The notes: generated by a model not told the origin, from the letters alone. DNA of 64,000 nucleotides from Planctomycetota bacterium (GCA_018242625.1 JAFEBO010000008.1:186001-250000); one strand, 5' to 3'; counted from the stretch's first letter, positions 55,617 through 64,000 are shown. Translations and numbers: made by a program.

Positions 55617-56168
55617 ATGAGCGAGCCAGACAGTATCCGTGAGATCGGGCGCACGACCCTGCGCAAGGGCCGGAAATTCGACTTTGAAGTGCTGAGGGTG
55701 CGTGCCGCTTCCGGGAAGGAACTGGAATGCGACATCGTTCGCCACGGCGGCTCGGCCGTGATCCTGCCCGTGCTCGACCGTCCGGAAGGGCCCGCGATCG
55801 TGTTCGTCCGGAACTATCGCTATTCGATCGCGCGGACTCTGCTTGAAATTCCCGCGGGGACGCTCGAAAAAGGTGAAGATCCAGGGGTATGCGCGGGGCG
55901 TGAACTCATCGAAGAAACCGGCTATCGCGCCGCACGCATCGAGCCGCTGGCCGAGTTTCTCCCGACTCCGGGCATGACCAACGAACGCATGCATCTGTTT
56001 CTGGCGACGGGCCTCTCCTTTGTCGGGCAGGATCTTGAGGAAGACGAATCGATCCAGGTCGAGCTTGTTCCGGTGCCCGAGGCGATCAGCATGGCGACGG
56101 GCGGCAGGCTGGAAGACGGCAAGTCGATCCTCGCGCTCTGCCTCGCCCGGCAGAAACAGCTCCTCTGA
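55617..56168 (+). CDS. NUDIX hydrolase (ADP-ribose pyrophosphatase-like)
   Basis: 183 residues. The Nudix box GTLEKGEDPGVCAGRELIEETGY fits Gx5Ex7REUxEExGU fully. VFVRNYRYSIARTLLEIPAGTLE and FLPTPGMTNERMHLFLA match the ADP-ribose pyrophosphatase (NudF) branch. Likely cytosolic housekeeping of nucleoside diphosphate derivatives. Ends three bases from the convergent transporter gene. Confidence 0.88.
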   Translation: MSEPDSIREIGRTTLRKGRKFDFEVLRVRAASGKELECDIVRHGGSAVILPVLDRPEGPAIVFVRNYRYSIARTLLEIPAGTLEKGEDPGVCAGRELIEETGYRAARIEPLAEFLPTPGMTNERMHLFLATGLSFVGQDLEEDESIQVELVPVPEAISMATGGRLEDGKSILALCLARQKQLL

Positions 56169-56171
56169 CGC

Positions 56172-56945
56172 TCAATCCTGCAGCGAGAACGGGGTGAAGT
56201 TGGTGTCGCGGTCGTAGAAATCTTCGCTCTCGGCCCGCTTCAGCCAGCCCACCACCAGATACGTCAACGGCGTGAACACCACTTCGACCCCGACCTTGAA
56301 CACCCAGTTAAAGATCGAGATCTTGATAAGTGTGTCCGTTTCCCAGAGCCCGTAAAACGCGATGGGGTAGAACAGCATGCTGTCCACGCCCTGCCCGCAG
56401 ATCGTGCTGCCGATGGTCCTGGTCCACAGCATCCGTCCGCCCGTCCACACCTTCATTTTCGCCAGCACGTAGCTGTTTACAAAGTCGCCCACCCAGAACG
56501 CCGCCATCGAGGCCACGACGATTCGCCACGTGTTGCCGAAGACCGTTTCGATCGCCGGCTGGATGATCGCGTTGTAGCTTTCTGCCTTGTTGAGAGGAAG
56601 CCGGATGACCACGAACGACATGATCGTGGCGAAGATCATCGCGCTGAAGCCGGCCCATATGACCTTCCGCGCCCGCGCGTAGCCGTACACCTCGGTGAGC
56701 ACGTCGCCGAAGATGTAGCTGATGGGGAAGAAGATGTTGCCCGCTCCGAAGACGAGCAGGGAGCCGAAGGCAAGGCCACGCTCGGGCGTCCAGTCCGGAA
56801 TGACCGCCGCACCGATATCGATCGCGCACGACTTCCCCGGGCCGATCAGGTTCGAGCACAGCAGCACCGTGACAAAGCCGGCCATCAGCAGGTCGTAGTA
56901 GCGGTAGTGACGGCCGGACGGGGCTGCTTTTTGGGTTTCTGCCAT
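56172..56945 (-). CDS. Queuosine precursor transporter (YhhQ/VUT family)
   Basis: 257 residues from the ATG at 56945; open frame upstream is the shadow of the divergent gene. Multi-helix membrane protein with family marks: YDLLMAGFVTVLLCSNL, PISYIFGDVLTEVYGYARARKVIWAGF, WVGDFVNSYVLAKMKVWTGGRMLWTRTIGSTICGQGVDSMLFYPIAF. These proteins import preQ0/preQ1 for tRNA queuosine. An ECF or other queuosine gene is not adjacent. Confidence 0.88.
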   Translation of the reverse strand: MAETQKAAPSGRHYRYYDLLMAGFVTVLLCSNLIGPGKSCAIDIGAAVIPDWTPERGLAFGSLLVFGAGNIFFPISYIFGDVLTEVYGYARARKVIWAGFSAMIFATIMSFVVIRLPLNKAESYNAIIQPAIETVFGNTWRIVVASMAAFWVGDFVNSYVLAKMKVWTGGRMLWTRTIGSTICGQGVDSMLFYPIAFYGLWETDTLIKISIFNWVFKVGVEVVFTPLTYLVVGWLKRAESEDFYDRDTNFTPFSLQD

Positions 56946-57042
56946 GAAATCTCCGGCGGTGGATTCGATGCCCGGGCGGCTCTGGTTTCGGCAGCATATC
57001 GACGATCGGCCGGAAGAAATCCGTCGTCTAGGATGAGTTCCT

Positions 57043-58203
57043 ATGACCACCGCGCTCAACACGCCGACGACCGAATTCGAGAAAAAAGACCGCTGCGCCG
57101 ACCTGCCGCACCGCCCCCGGGTGCTGCTGGGCAAGATGGGTCTCGACGGGCACGACCGCGGCGTGAAGGTCATCGCCAGGGCCCTCCGCGATTCGGGGGT
57201 GCATGTCATCTACTCGGGCCTCTGGCAGACCCCCAAGAGCCTTGCGATCTCGGCCCGCGACGAGGATTGCGACGTCATCGCCGCGTCGATGATGAGTAAC
57301 TCGCACCTGGTCTTGGGCCCCAACCTCATGAAGTCCCTCGCCGAGGTGGGGCGGCCCGACCTTCCGGTGTACATGGGCGGAATCCTGCCGCAGGAAGACC
57401 TGGAAGCACTCGCCAAAGCGGGCATTTCCAAATGTTTCACGACCGGGACGGGGTTGATCGACATTGTCAACGCGGTGCGAGAGGCGACCAAGCAGCGCGG
57501 CGATCAGGTGGGCTCCGGGACTGCGCAGCTTGCCCGCGACATCTCCCTGGCGCACGACAGCAAGCCGGTCCGCAAAGGGGCCGTGCGGCGCAGGCCCCGG
57601 CGCGTCATCGGCGTCACAGGATCCCCGGGCGCCGGCAAATCGACGCTGGTCGCGCAGCTTGTGGGCGAATTCACGCGCCGGGCCCGTGCGGGAGACGCCC
57701 GCTGTCGGGGCAGGTGCGGAGTGGTGGCGTTCGACCCCATGAGCCCGATCACCAGCGGCGCGCTCCTGGGCGACCGCCTCCGCGTCGATTTCAACAGCCT
57801 CGGCGAGAGTGTCTACTACAGAAGCCTGGCGATCAGCGGCGAGGACTACCACGCTCTCCCGGAGGTGATCGAACTGATCGGAGGGGCTCATGCAGACCCT
57901 GCCCAGGCGTTCGACACGCTGTTTGTCGAAACCGTGGGCGCGGGCCAGAACGAGACCCGCATCCGCCAGTTCGTCGATTTCACCGCGGTCGTGCTTACCC
58001 CGGGCATGGGGGACGCCGTGCAGATGGACAAGGCCGGCATCCTCGAAATCGCCGACGTGTTTGTCTGCAACAAGGCCGACCACCCCGGCGAAAACGAGCT
58101 TGTCCGCGATCTTCGCGACGTTGCGGGCAAGCGGCCGATCGTTGAAACGGTGGCGACCCGGGGGCAGGGCGTGCCCGAGCTTCTGGACGCTTTGCTGGGA
58201 TAA
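57043..58203 (+). CDS. B12-binding domain fused to MeaB-like GTPase (mutase chaperone)
   Basis: 386 residues. Residues about 22-155 are a cobalamin-binding Rossmann domain with the base-off ligand motif LGKMGLDGHDRG (H37 ligand), GLWQTP and the closing GTG. Residues about 185-386 are a MeaB/ArgK-type G3E GTPase: GSPGAGKS (193-200), VAFDPMSPITSGALLGDRLR, VETVGAGQNE, CNKAD. MeaB proteins load and protect adenosylcobalamin in acyl-CoA mutases. IcmF has these two parts plus the mutase barrel; here the barrel is absent, so a separate mutase large subunit is expected elsewhere. Confidence 0.88.
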   Translation: MTTALNTPTTEFEKKDRCADLPHRPRVLLGKMGLDGHDRGVKVIARALRDSGVHVIYSGLWQTPKSLAISARDEDCDVIAASMMSNSHLVLGPNLMKSLAEVGRPDLPVYMGGILPQEDLEALAKAGISKCFTTGTGLIDIVNAVREATKQRGDQVGSGTAQLARDISLAHDSKPVRKGAVRRRPRRVIGVTGSPGAGKSTLVAQLVGEFTRRARAGDARCRGRCGVVAFDPMSPITSGALLGDRLRVDFNSLGESVYYRSLAISGEDYHALPEVIELIGGAHADPAQAFDTLFVETVGAGQNETRIRQFVDFTAVVLTPGMGDAVQMDKAGILEIADVFVCNKADHPGENELVRDLRDVAGKRPIVETVATRGQGVPELLDALLG

Positions 58204-58298
58204 ATACCCGATCCGGGCGGACAACCGCGGGTGCGGATTTGAGCCCGGGGCGTGGAATCGGACGATTTGGTATGTTGTCGGAGCCGCATGGAAGAGGC

Positions 58299-58988
58299 AT
58301 GAGTATGAAAGACACGGAAGTCGAAACGTCGAACGAAGCCAATGTGGGGCTGGAGCCGGAAGTTGCCGCCCTCAAGGGACATCTTGAGGCGCTGCTGCTC
58401 TCGATCGATCGGCCCATCCCGGCCGAGAAAGCCGCCCGGGCGCTCGGGCTGATCCCGGAAGAAAAAACCGAGCCTTCGGAAGCCTCACCTCACGGCGACG
58501 GCGAACCCACCGCAGTCCAGAAGAAGGCGTCCGCGCGCCGCTCCGCCGTGGTTGAGTCGGCCGAGCGGATCGTCGAGCGCCTCGTCGCGGCGCTGAACGA
58601 GGAGTACCAGGGCACCGGCCGCGCCTTCCGCATCGAGCGGATCGCCGGCGGCCTCCGGCTTCTGACCCTGCCGGCATTCGCGCCCACGCTCGCCCGCTTC
58701 CACAAGGACCGGCAGCAGACGCGGCTCTCCAAGGCGGCTGTCGAAACTCTCGCCATCATCGCTTACCGCCAGCCCATCACCCGCGCCGAACTGGAGTCCA
58801 TCCGCGGCGTTGCCTGCGGGGAAGTGCTCAAGAGCCTCATCGACCGGCACCTTGTCGGCATCCGCGGACGCGCCGAAGAGCTCGGACGCCCGCTGCTGTA
58901 CGGCACCACCAGGCAGTTCCTCGACCACTTCGGCCTTGCTTCCACCGCCGATCTTCCGAGCCCCGACGAGCTCAAAGCCGCACTCTGA
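58299..58988 (+). CDS. scpB: Segregation and condensation protein B
   Basis: 229 residues. Two winged-helix domains: the first from about residue 27, interrupted by an insert of about 30 polar residues (EEKTEPSEASPHGDGEP), the second with RLSKAAVETLAIIAYRQPITRAELESIRGV and GRAEELGRPLLYGTTRQFLDHFGL, the ScpB signatures. It works with Smc and ScpA in chromosome compaction. scpA is not adjacent, unlike in many genomes. The start is the ATG at 58299 with AGAGG upstream; 58305 is also possible. Confidence 0.92.
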   Translation: MSMKDTEVETSNEANVGLEPEVAALKGHLEALLLSIDRPIPAEKAARALGLIPEEKTEPSEASPHGDGEPTAVQKKASARRSAVVESAERIVERLVAALNEEYQGTGRAFRIERIAGGLRLLTLPAFAPTLARFHKDRQQTRLSKAAVETLAIIAYRQPITRAELESIRGVACGEVLKSLIDRHLVGIRGRAEELGRPLLYGTTRQFLDHFGLASTADLPSPDELKAAL

Positions 58989-59010
58989 CTGCTCTTAAAA
59001 GGAATTCGAC

Positions 59011-59403
59011 ATGATCACGTTGCGAAGTGTCGCGATGTTCTCATTCATGACCGCCTGCCTGGTCGGGTGCGAAGGGGGCAAGATCGCCGGTCGCGTCATT
59101 CCGGGCGCGGGAAACGTCGTGCTGGTTGTTGATGAGAATGACCCGCGGTGCAAGGACGAGGGTCTGGCCAACGTCAACGTTGTCATCCGGCGCTACATGG
59201 GAGAGGGCCAGTCGGGCTCCATCGTTGCCAGCGGCGTGACCGAAGCTTCCGGCGACTTCCGCTTCCCGCTGACCAACAAGGACGCCGAGCGGTACGAACT
59301 TCAAGTCACCGCGACAACACCCGACAAGCGCATCAGCAAGGGACGCATTTTCATCCCCGCTCCCGGCAAGCAGGTGCTCGTCGTGATCCGGGACGCGCAG
59401 TAG
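59011..59403 (+). CDS. Lipoprotein with carboxypeptidase-regulatory-like fold
   Basis: 130 residues. Lipobox LVGC near residue 20. The mature part (GRVIPGAGNVVLVVDENDPRCKDEGLANVNVVIRRY...SGDFRFPLTNKDAERYELQVTATTP) has the beta-sandwich pattern of carboxypeptidase-D regulatory (transthyretin-like) domains, which decorate surface proteins. AAGGA ribosome binding site upstream. Role unknown. Confidence 0.7.
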   Translation: MITLRSVAMFSFMTACLVGCEGGKIAGRVIPGAGNVVLVVDENDPRCKDEGLANVNVVIRRYMGEGQSGSIVASGVTEASGDFRFPLTNKDAERYELQVTATTPDKRISKGRIFIPAPGKQVLVVIRDAQ

Positions 59404-59527
59404 CCGGTAGTTCGGCCCGTAGGGGTCGAGCCCGGTCCGAAAACAGCCGTATCCGTCCCGCCGGCTCAATCCCGGCAAGACTTGCGTCGATTCTCCCCGG
59501 CTTTAAAGCCAAGCCAGGAGAACCGTG

Positions 59528-60373
59528 ATGCCTGCCAGCCGCTCCAGGACCGAACGTTGGCGTGACAGCCTTCAGCAGATTCAAGACCGCAACGGCGGCA
59601 TCGAATTCACGATCGCCCGCCCGGGCATCGATCCCGAGGCCAATCACGGCGACCTGCTTTGGCGCGTGCGCATCGTGCGCATGGACGACAACGAACTTGT
59701 TGTCGAGGCTCCGACGGCGATGGGCAACGCGATCCACCTGAACCCCGACATCGAGATCGTCGGCGTGATCGCGGTGGGTCAGAACAAGTGGATGTTCCGC
59801 TCGACAACGCTGGGAATGACGGCGACTCCGGGCCCGCGCGGCCTGATGATGCCCGCGGTGAGGCTGCGCATGCCCCAGGATGTTGAACGCTGTCAGCGCC
59901 GTCAGCATCTGCGTGTTTCGACCGCGGAAATCCGCCTGCCCGAAGTTGAGTGCTATCCGCTGCTCGATCCCGCCTCGGCCGCTCCCGCCGAAGTCGCCTG
60001 CCGCGACGCGATCCAGCGCGGCATCCCCCAGGGTTCTGATCTCCTGCCCGAAGTGGGCCCCATGTTCAAGGCGAAGCTCGTCAACATCGGCGGCGGCGGT
60101 GTCGGGGTGCTCGTGCCCAAGGGTGAGTCATCGAGCTTCGGTCGCTCCGGGCTGATCTGGACGCGCTTTGACCTTCGCCCCGAAATCGTGGCGCCGCTCG
60201 GGGTCACGGCCCGCGTCGCCCACACGCACCTCACGCACGATCAGGAAACCTACGCGGGAATCTCCTTCGAATTTGCCTTCCACGGCGCCTACCGGCCCTT
60301 CGTCGCCGATCTTCTGGTCCGTTACCTGCAGGTTCTGCAGGAGCGCCAGATGTCCGCCCGAAAGGCCGCCTGA
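59528..60373 (+). CDS. PilZ-domain protein (YcgR-like)
   Basis: 281 residues from the ATG at 59528 (AGGAG seven bases upstream). An N-terminal beta domain like that of YcgR flagellar brakes (about 20-110) is followed by a PilZ domain with the c-di-GMP-binding RCQRRQHLR (RxxxR type) and NIGGGGVGVLV (D/NxSxxG type, Ser replaced by Gly). A large insert (about 30 residues) separates the two motifs. It probably senses c-di-GMP and controls motility or surface functions. Confidence 0.78.
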   Translation: MPASRSRTERWRDSLQQIQDRNGGIEFTIARPGIDPEANHGDLLWRVRIVRMDDNELVVEAPTAMGNAIHLNPDIEIVGVIAVGQNKWMFRSTTLGMTATPGPRGLMMPAVRLRMPQDVERCQRRQHLRVSTAEIRLPEVECYPLLDPASAAPAEVACRDAIQRGIPQGSDLLPEVGPMFKAKLVNIGGGGVGVLVPKGESSSFGRSGLIWTRFDLRPEIVAPLGVTARVAHTHLTHDQETYAGISFEFAFHGAYRPFVADLLVRYLQVLQERQMSARKAA

Positions 60374-60449
60374 GCGGCGAGCGCATTGCCGTCTCTTTGC
60401 CGGTGGGGGGAGGTCAGGCGGGCATCTTCCGTCCGCGCCCGTCAATCCC

Positions 60450-60495
60450 GCCAAAAACAAATCGCCCCTGGCCCGGGTTCGCCGCGCCAGGGGCG
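60450..60495 (-). terminator. Intrinsic terminator for the gene at 60517-61395
   Basis: Ten-bp stem (60463-60472 with 60486-60495), 13-base loop; on the minus strand followed by gatttgttttt. Confidence 0.8.
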
Positions 60496-60516
60496 TGAGT
60501 GTTCCTGCTTTCACGG

Positions 60517-61395
60517 TCAGGTGAAGTACCAGTTCTTGTAGTACTTGTTCTGTGGATTGCCGAACCGGTAGGGTCCGATGCGCAGCTCGACATCGCCGTC
60601 GGTGCAGCGGAGCTTGATGGGATTGGTGCCTCGGTTGAGGATTCCGTGGAAATAGCCGGGCTTGATCGTGGTGTTGTCGACCTGTCCGGTCCAGGCACGC
60701 AGGTCGGTCAGTTTGGTGCCGCTCGAGATGAGTTCGATATCGCCCGTGGAACCCGTCGGCAGCACAACCTGGATGTTCCCGCTGCTCGTGCTGATCGTGA
60801 CCGGAGCGGTGATGGGCTTGGCCGCCTCAAGATAGATCGGGCCGCCCTCAAAGCCGGCGCCGCCGTTTTCGATCCAGATGGCGCCCGAGACGTCCCGGAT
60901 ATCGATCAGGCCGCCGGAGTTCTTGGCCCGGATGCCGTCGCAGCTCGGCAATTCGATCGCAAGCTGCACCCACTTGCCCACATCGGGCCCTTCCTGGGGC
61001 TTGGTGCGGACGGTCAGCACGGCGCGCCCGTCGGTTTCGGCGAGCGAGGCTGTTGCCCACAAGTCCGACTGGTAGTTCGCCGACCCCTGCGCCACGCCCG
61101 CGTAGGCCACAGCGCCGATCCGGGGCTGCGTGAGCTTGGGGTTCACACGGACCAGGATGCTGCCGTGGGAGTTCTCAACATCGAGCGCGAGGGAGGGGGA
61201 GTGCTCGAGGAGCTCGCTGCCCGAAATCGAGACGGGCTTGACCATGTTGCAGGCCGTCTGCAAGAGAGCGCAGAGGCCAAGGGCGAGCGCGATGCCGCGG
61301 CGGGCAAGGCGGGGGAGCGTCCGGGCGGGGGTAGAGGAGGTGGCGGGGGCGGGGGTGGGGATGGGGGACGGGGTGGGGGACGGGATGGGGGTCAT
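60517..61395 (-). CDS. DUF4097-like (adhesin-fold) lipoprotein
   Basis: 292 residues from the ATG at 61395, which has AAGGAG nine bases upstream. A Pro/Thr/Ser-rich stretch of about 30 residues precedes an otherwise normal lipoprotein signal (RRGIALALGLCALLQTAC), a strange order. The mature part is a right-handed beta-helix-like repeat (SHGSILVRVNP, NSGGLIDIRDVSGAIWIENGGAG, TSSGNIQVVLPTGSTGDIELISSG) as in DUF4097 proteins. Cell envelope location; function unknown. An open frame continues upstream but only as a shadow of rny. Confidence 0.75.
   Translation of the reverse strand: MTPIPSPTPSPIPTPAPATSSTPARTLPRLARRGIALALGLCALLQTACNMVKPVSISGSELLEHSPSLALDVENSHGSILVRVNPKLTQPRIGAVAYAGVAQGSANYQSDLWATASLAETDGRAVLTVRTKPQEGPDVGKWVQLAIELPSCDGIRAKNSGGLIDIRDVSGAIWIENGGAGFEGGPIYLEAAKPITAPVTISTSSGNIQVVLPTGSTGDIELISSGTKLTDLRAWTGQVDNTTIKPGYFHGILNRGTNPIKLRCTDGDVELRIGPYRFGNPQNKYYKNWYFT
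61326..61391 (+). repeat. G-run tract at the start of the DUF4097-like gene
   Basis: More than ten runs of three or more G on the plus strand, separated by one to five bases. On the coding (minus) strand it encodes the Pro/Thr-rich N-terminus. Such runs can form G-quadruplexes in the template strand. Confidence 0.6.
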
Positions 61396-61912
61396 TCCAG
61401 CAGTCTCCTTCTGTCGTGCTAGCAATCGGTCAGGCGGGGGGGGCTTCGGCAGTTTCGGCCGGTCGGAAGGCGAAGGTTGGGCCCGGTGTCGGGGGACTCC
61501 AAGGTCGTTTCTCGGCACTTTGCCCGATTGAGCGAAACACGGTCGCCCTGATTGGAGTAAACTAATTCTGAGTGTTCGGCGTGAGCCGGACAGATTCCAA
61601 CCTTTGTCACCTCGACCTGAGATCATTCTGAGCAGATTCCGACCATTGTCCTGAAAGGCGCACTGCCCGAGCCACGAACCGACGTTGAAGCACGCCAAGT
61701 CCGCCCCGTGACAGCAAAGGGCGGGCGACAGGCGCTCGATCCGACGGTCTTTGGACTCCGGGACCCCGCCAGCCTCGTTCCTGACTCCCGGCTGCATGCA
61801 ATGACGCACGATTTCGAAAAAAACCCGGTTCTCTTCGAAACGTGCGTTTCCGCGGGTACGGTCGCTCGCTGCTGAATGTTCTTGCGGTCGATCCTCGATT
61901 GGAGGGTCGCCC
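61396..61912. other. 517-bp divergent upstream region of rny
   Basis: No gene seen. Contains two direct copies of an 18-nt motif, cagattccaacctttgtc (61591-61608) and cagattccgaccattgtc (61633-61650), 42 bp apart start to start, and two copies of attctgag (61565-61572 and 61625-61632). Confidence 0.5.
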
Positions 61913-63496
61913 ATGTATCCGTTCACGCTTGCTCTTGAAGGCCCCGGCCTGATCGGCGCCATCGCCGGTGCGGCTGTGGTCGCCTTTGCGATCGGCATCG
62001 TCGTCGCCAGGTTTGTGGCCGGGCAGGCTCTTGCCGCGGCAAAGTCCAAGGCGGCAGAGACCATCGCCCGCGCCGAATCCGAAGCAAGAACGGCCGCCGA
62101 GCGCGTCCGGGTGGACGCCGAGAAGCAGCTCCTCGAACGAAAAAGCACGATCGAGAAAGAAATCGAGGACGGCCGAAACGAGCTCCGCGAGGCGGAGCGC
62201 CGGCTGCAGAAGCGCGAAGACCTGTTTGACCGCAAGGAGGAGGCTCTTTCGCTCAAGGAGCAGACGCTGGGCCGGCAGGCCGAGCAGTTCAAGAGCCGGG
62301 AGCAGGGGCTGCAGGCCCGGGAAAACGAGCTGGACAAGGTGATCCAGGAACAGAAGGACAAGCTGTTCCAGATGACGGGCCTGACGCCCGAGCAGGCCAA
62401 GGCCGAGCTGCTCGTCAAGGTGGAAGAGGACGCCCGCCACGATGCCTCGAAGATCGTGCGGAAGATCACGGAAACCGCCGAGCACGACGCCAAGGAAAAG
62501 GCCCGCGAAATCACGCTGATGGCGATCCAGCGCTTCGCGACCGAGCACACCTCCGAATCGACGGTCCGGACGGTGGCGATTCCGTCGGACGACATGAAAG
62601 GCCGCATCATCGGGCGCGAGGGGCGCAACATCCGGGCGATCGAGAAAGTAACGGGCGCCGACATCATCGTGGACGACACCCCGGGCGTCATCGTCGTTTC
62701 GTGCTTTGACAAGATCCGGCAGGCCGTGGCGGTCGAGTCTCTCGAGCGTCTCATTGCCGACGGGCGGATGCATCCGACGCGTATCGAAGAAGTCGTGGAG
62801 AAGGTCCGTTCGGAGATCAACGAGAAGGTTCTCAAGTTCGGGCGCGACGCCGTGCTCGAGGTCAACCTGCGGGGCGTGCACCCCAAGGTGAGCGAGGCCA
62901 TGGGCAAGCTCGCCTACCGCACGAGCTACGGGCAGAACGTGCTGCGCCATTCGGTCGAGGTCGCTTTCCTCTGCCAGATCATCGCCGAGCAGCTGGGCCT
63001 GGACGGCACAATCGCGCGGCGCTGCGGATTCCTCCACGACATCGGCAAGGCCATGGACCACGAGATGGAGGGCGGCCACCCGAAGATCGGTATGGACTTC
63101 GCTCGGCAGTTCGGGGAGAAGGAGCCGGTGCTCAACGCCATCGGCGGGCACCACGCCGACATCCCGAGCACCAGTTTCTACACCCCGATCGTGATGGCCG
63201 CCGACGCCGTCTCCTCCGCCCGCCCCGGCGCCCGGCGCGAGAGCATGGAGAAGTACGTGCAGCGTCTGACCGAACTGCAGGACATCGCCCTGGGCTTCCG
63301 CGGGGTGAACGAGGCCCACGCGATTCAGGCCGGGCGCGAGGTCCGCGTGATGGTCGATGCCAACCGGATCAACGACGACGAGGCCTACCTGATCGCGCAC
63401 AAGATTGCCAAGCGAGTGAGCGAAGAAATGACGTTCCCCGGGGAGATCAAGGTCACGGTCCTGCGGGAAACGCGAGCGATCGAGGTGGCGAGGTAA
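61913..63496 (+). CDS. rny: Ribonuclease Y
   Basis: Membrane-anchored endoribonuclease that starts mRNA decay. 527 residues, GGAGGG upstream. N-terminal helix (about 12-36), a long coiled coil (about 45-180), KH domain (MKGRIIGREGRNIRAIEKVTGADIIVDDTPG), and HD domain with HSVEVAFLCQ, FLHDIGKAMDHEMEGGHPKIG and HHADIP. Complete and of typical length. Confidence 0.97.
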   Translation: MYPFTLALEGPGLIGAIAGAAVVAFAIGIVVARFVAGQALAAAKSKAAETIARAESEARTAAERVRVDAEKQLLERKSTIEKEIEDGRNELREAERRLQKREDLFDRKEEALSLKEQTLGRQAEQFKSREQGLQARENELDKVIQEQKDKLFQMTGLTPEQAKAELLVKVEEDARHDASKIVRKITETAEHDAKEKAREITLMAIQRFATEHTSESTVRTVAIPSDDMKGRIIGREGRNIRAIEKVTGADIIVDDTPGVIVVSCFDKIRQAVAVESLERLIADGRMHPTRIEEVVEKVRSEINEKVLKFGRDAVLEVNLRGVHPKVSEAMGKLAYRTSYGQNVLRHSVEVAFLCQIIAEQLGLDGTIARRCGFLHDIGKAMDHEMEGGHPKIGMDFARQFGEKEPVLNAIGGHHADIPSTSFYTPIVMAADAVSSARPGARRESMEKYVQRLTELQDIALGFRGVNEAHAIQAGREVRVMVDANRINDDEAYLIAHKIAKRVSEEMTFPGEIKVTVLRETRAIEVAR

Positions 63497-63565
63497 GCTC
63501 TTGGCGCCGCGAAGTGCGAATTGGACTGAAACAGCACGCCAACTTTGCCCGGATCGATCTCTGCC

Positions 63566-64000
63566 ATGAACGACTCGGAGCAGTCCACCCAGCCGCCCCC
63601 CTTATTTGTCTGCCCGTTCTGCGGCGGACCGACGCCCGATCAGCCTCGCTGCGCTTCGTGCGCCGGCCCTCTCGATCCGCTGTCACGCCAGGCGACCCAG
63701 AACGCGATGGGGCCCTGGTTTCTGCGGGATGAGCAGCAGCCCTTCCGGCCGGGCTGCTCGTACGACACGCTGATCGGAATGATCGCCCGCGGGAAGATCG
63801 CTCCGGAAACGATCATGCGGGGTCCGTCCACGGCGCAGTTCTGGTATCCCGCGCGCCGGGTGCCCGGCATCGCGCACCGGCTCGGGATCTGCCACTCCTG
63901 CCAGAGCCCTGTTTCGCCCGGCCCGGACGGGAACTTTGCTCCGTGCGCCGCCTGCGGCGCGGATTTTCACGCCGAATCCGACCGCCAGTTTCTGGGACTG
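63566..64000 (+). CDS. Zinc-ribbon and GYF-2 domain protein, cut by the window end
   Basis: At least 145 residues, still open at base 64000. The N-terminus has a zinc ribbon (CPFCGGPTPDQPRCASC), then a GYF_2-like domain (GPWFLRDEQQPFRPGCSYDTLIGMIARGKIAPETIMRG, then AQFWYPARRVPGIAHRLG) and a second ribbon (CHSCQSP...CAACGADFH). GYF_2 domains are common in planctomycete membrane proteins; the missing C-terminus probably includes membrane helices. Starts 69 bp after rny. Confidence 0.75.
   Translation, partial: MNDSEQSTQPPPLFVCPFCGGPTPDQPRCASCAGPLDPLSRQATQNAMGPWFLRDEQQPFRPGCSYDTLIGMIARGKIAPETIMRGPSTAQFWYPARRVPGIAHRLGICHSCQSPVSPGPDGNFAPCAACGADFHAESDRQFLGL

Noticed and set aside
61396-62907. Long minus-strand open frame extending the DUF4097-like gene upstream across rny
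   Set aside because: The part inside rny is its antisense shadow (Ser/Arg-rich). The ATG at 61395 has a strong ribosome binding site.

Overview
The window is 64 kb of high-GC, densely coded bacterial chromosome. It most probably comes from a planctomycete of the class Phycisphaerae. I infer this from the combination of a secreted protein with a PEP-CTERM-like sorting tail (GLAGLAVGRRRR), a membrane protein ending in the CPSCGY...CTECG zinc ribbon common in planctomycetes, ATP synthase c and b subunits with signal-peptide-like N-termini, lipid A synthesis (lpxA), a peptidoglycan transpeptidase and several conserved genes of unknown function. I see no rRNA, tRNA, CRISPR array, prophage or classical IS transposase.

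Layout. 1-1644: the end of an F0F1 ATP synthase cluster (atpE, atpF, atpH), with no atpA following. 1660-3370: two small elements, each a GxxExxY (PD-(D/E)XK-like) gene inside long inverted repeats made of 9-nt units, flanking a PrxQ-like redoxin gene. 3443-6789: deoxyribose catabolism (deoC, a zinc-ribbon membrane protein, aldehyde dehydrogenase); deoC carries an in-frame 8-nt tandem repeat insertion. 6862-9702: envelope redox genes (two tandem Cys-less rhodanese lipoproteins, a DsbD-alpha-like protein, a secreted redoxin). 9821-13969: RseP, an alpha/beta hydrolase, TerC. 14167-18147: dnaG-rpoD operon. 18215-21958: acyP, a HAD phosphatase, two conserved unknowns, clpX. 22030-25256: a ParA ATPase fused to a glycogen-binding (AMPK-beta type) domain, with a downstream partner that looks like a P-loop-less MinD/FlhG relative. 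25425-31177: a lipoprotein and a run of secreted proteins, including Gly/Ser/Tyr-rich and Trp-Gly-Asp-rich proteins. 31187-37591: aroB, rsfS, a metallo-beta-lactamase-fold protein, lpxA, lipB, a Skp-like chaperone and an SppA-like lipoprotein. 38187-42944: a cut-down dcw cluster (rsmH, LysM protein, FtsL-like, ftsI). 43220-51141: sortable secreted protein, ABC ATPase, a 38-residue membrane peptide, prolyl oligopeptidase, polysaccharide deacetylase, esterase, recA. 51523-64000: a PhoU-domain protein, eno, mlaD/mlaF, a NUDIX hydrolase, queuosine-precursor transporter, B12-binding/MeaB GTPase fusion, scpB, PilZ protein, DUF4097-like lipoprotein, RNase Y and a truncated GYF/zinc-ribbon protein.

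The best candidates for something undescribed are the paired inverted-repeat GxxExxY elements, the ParA-glycogen-binding two-gene unit, the cluster of repeat-built secreted proteins, and the free-standing B12-GTPase module. Function calls rest on motifs read by eye; no database search was possible.
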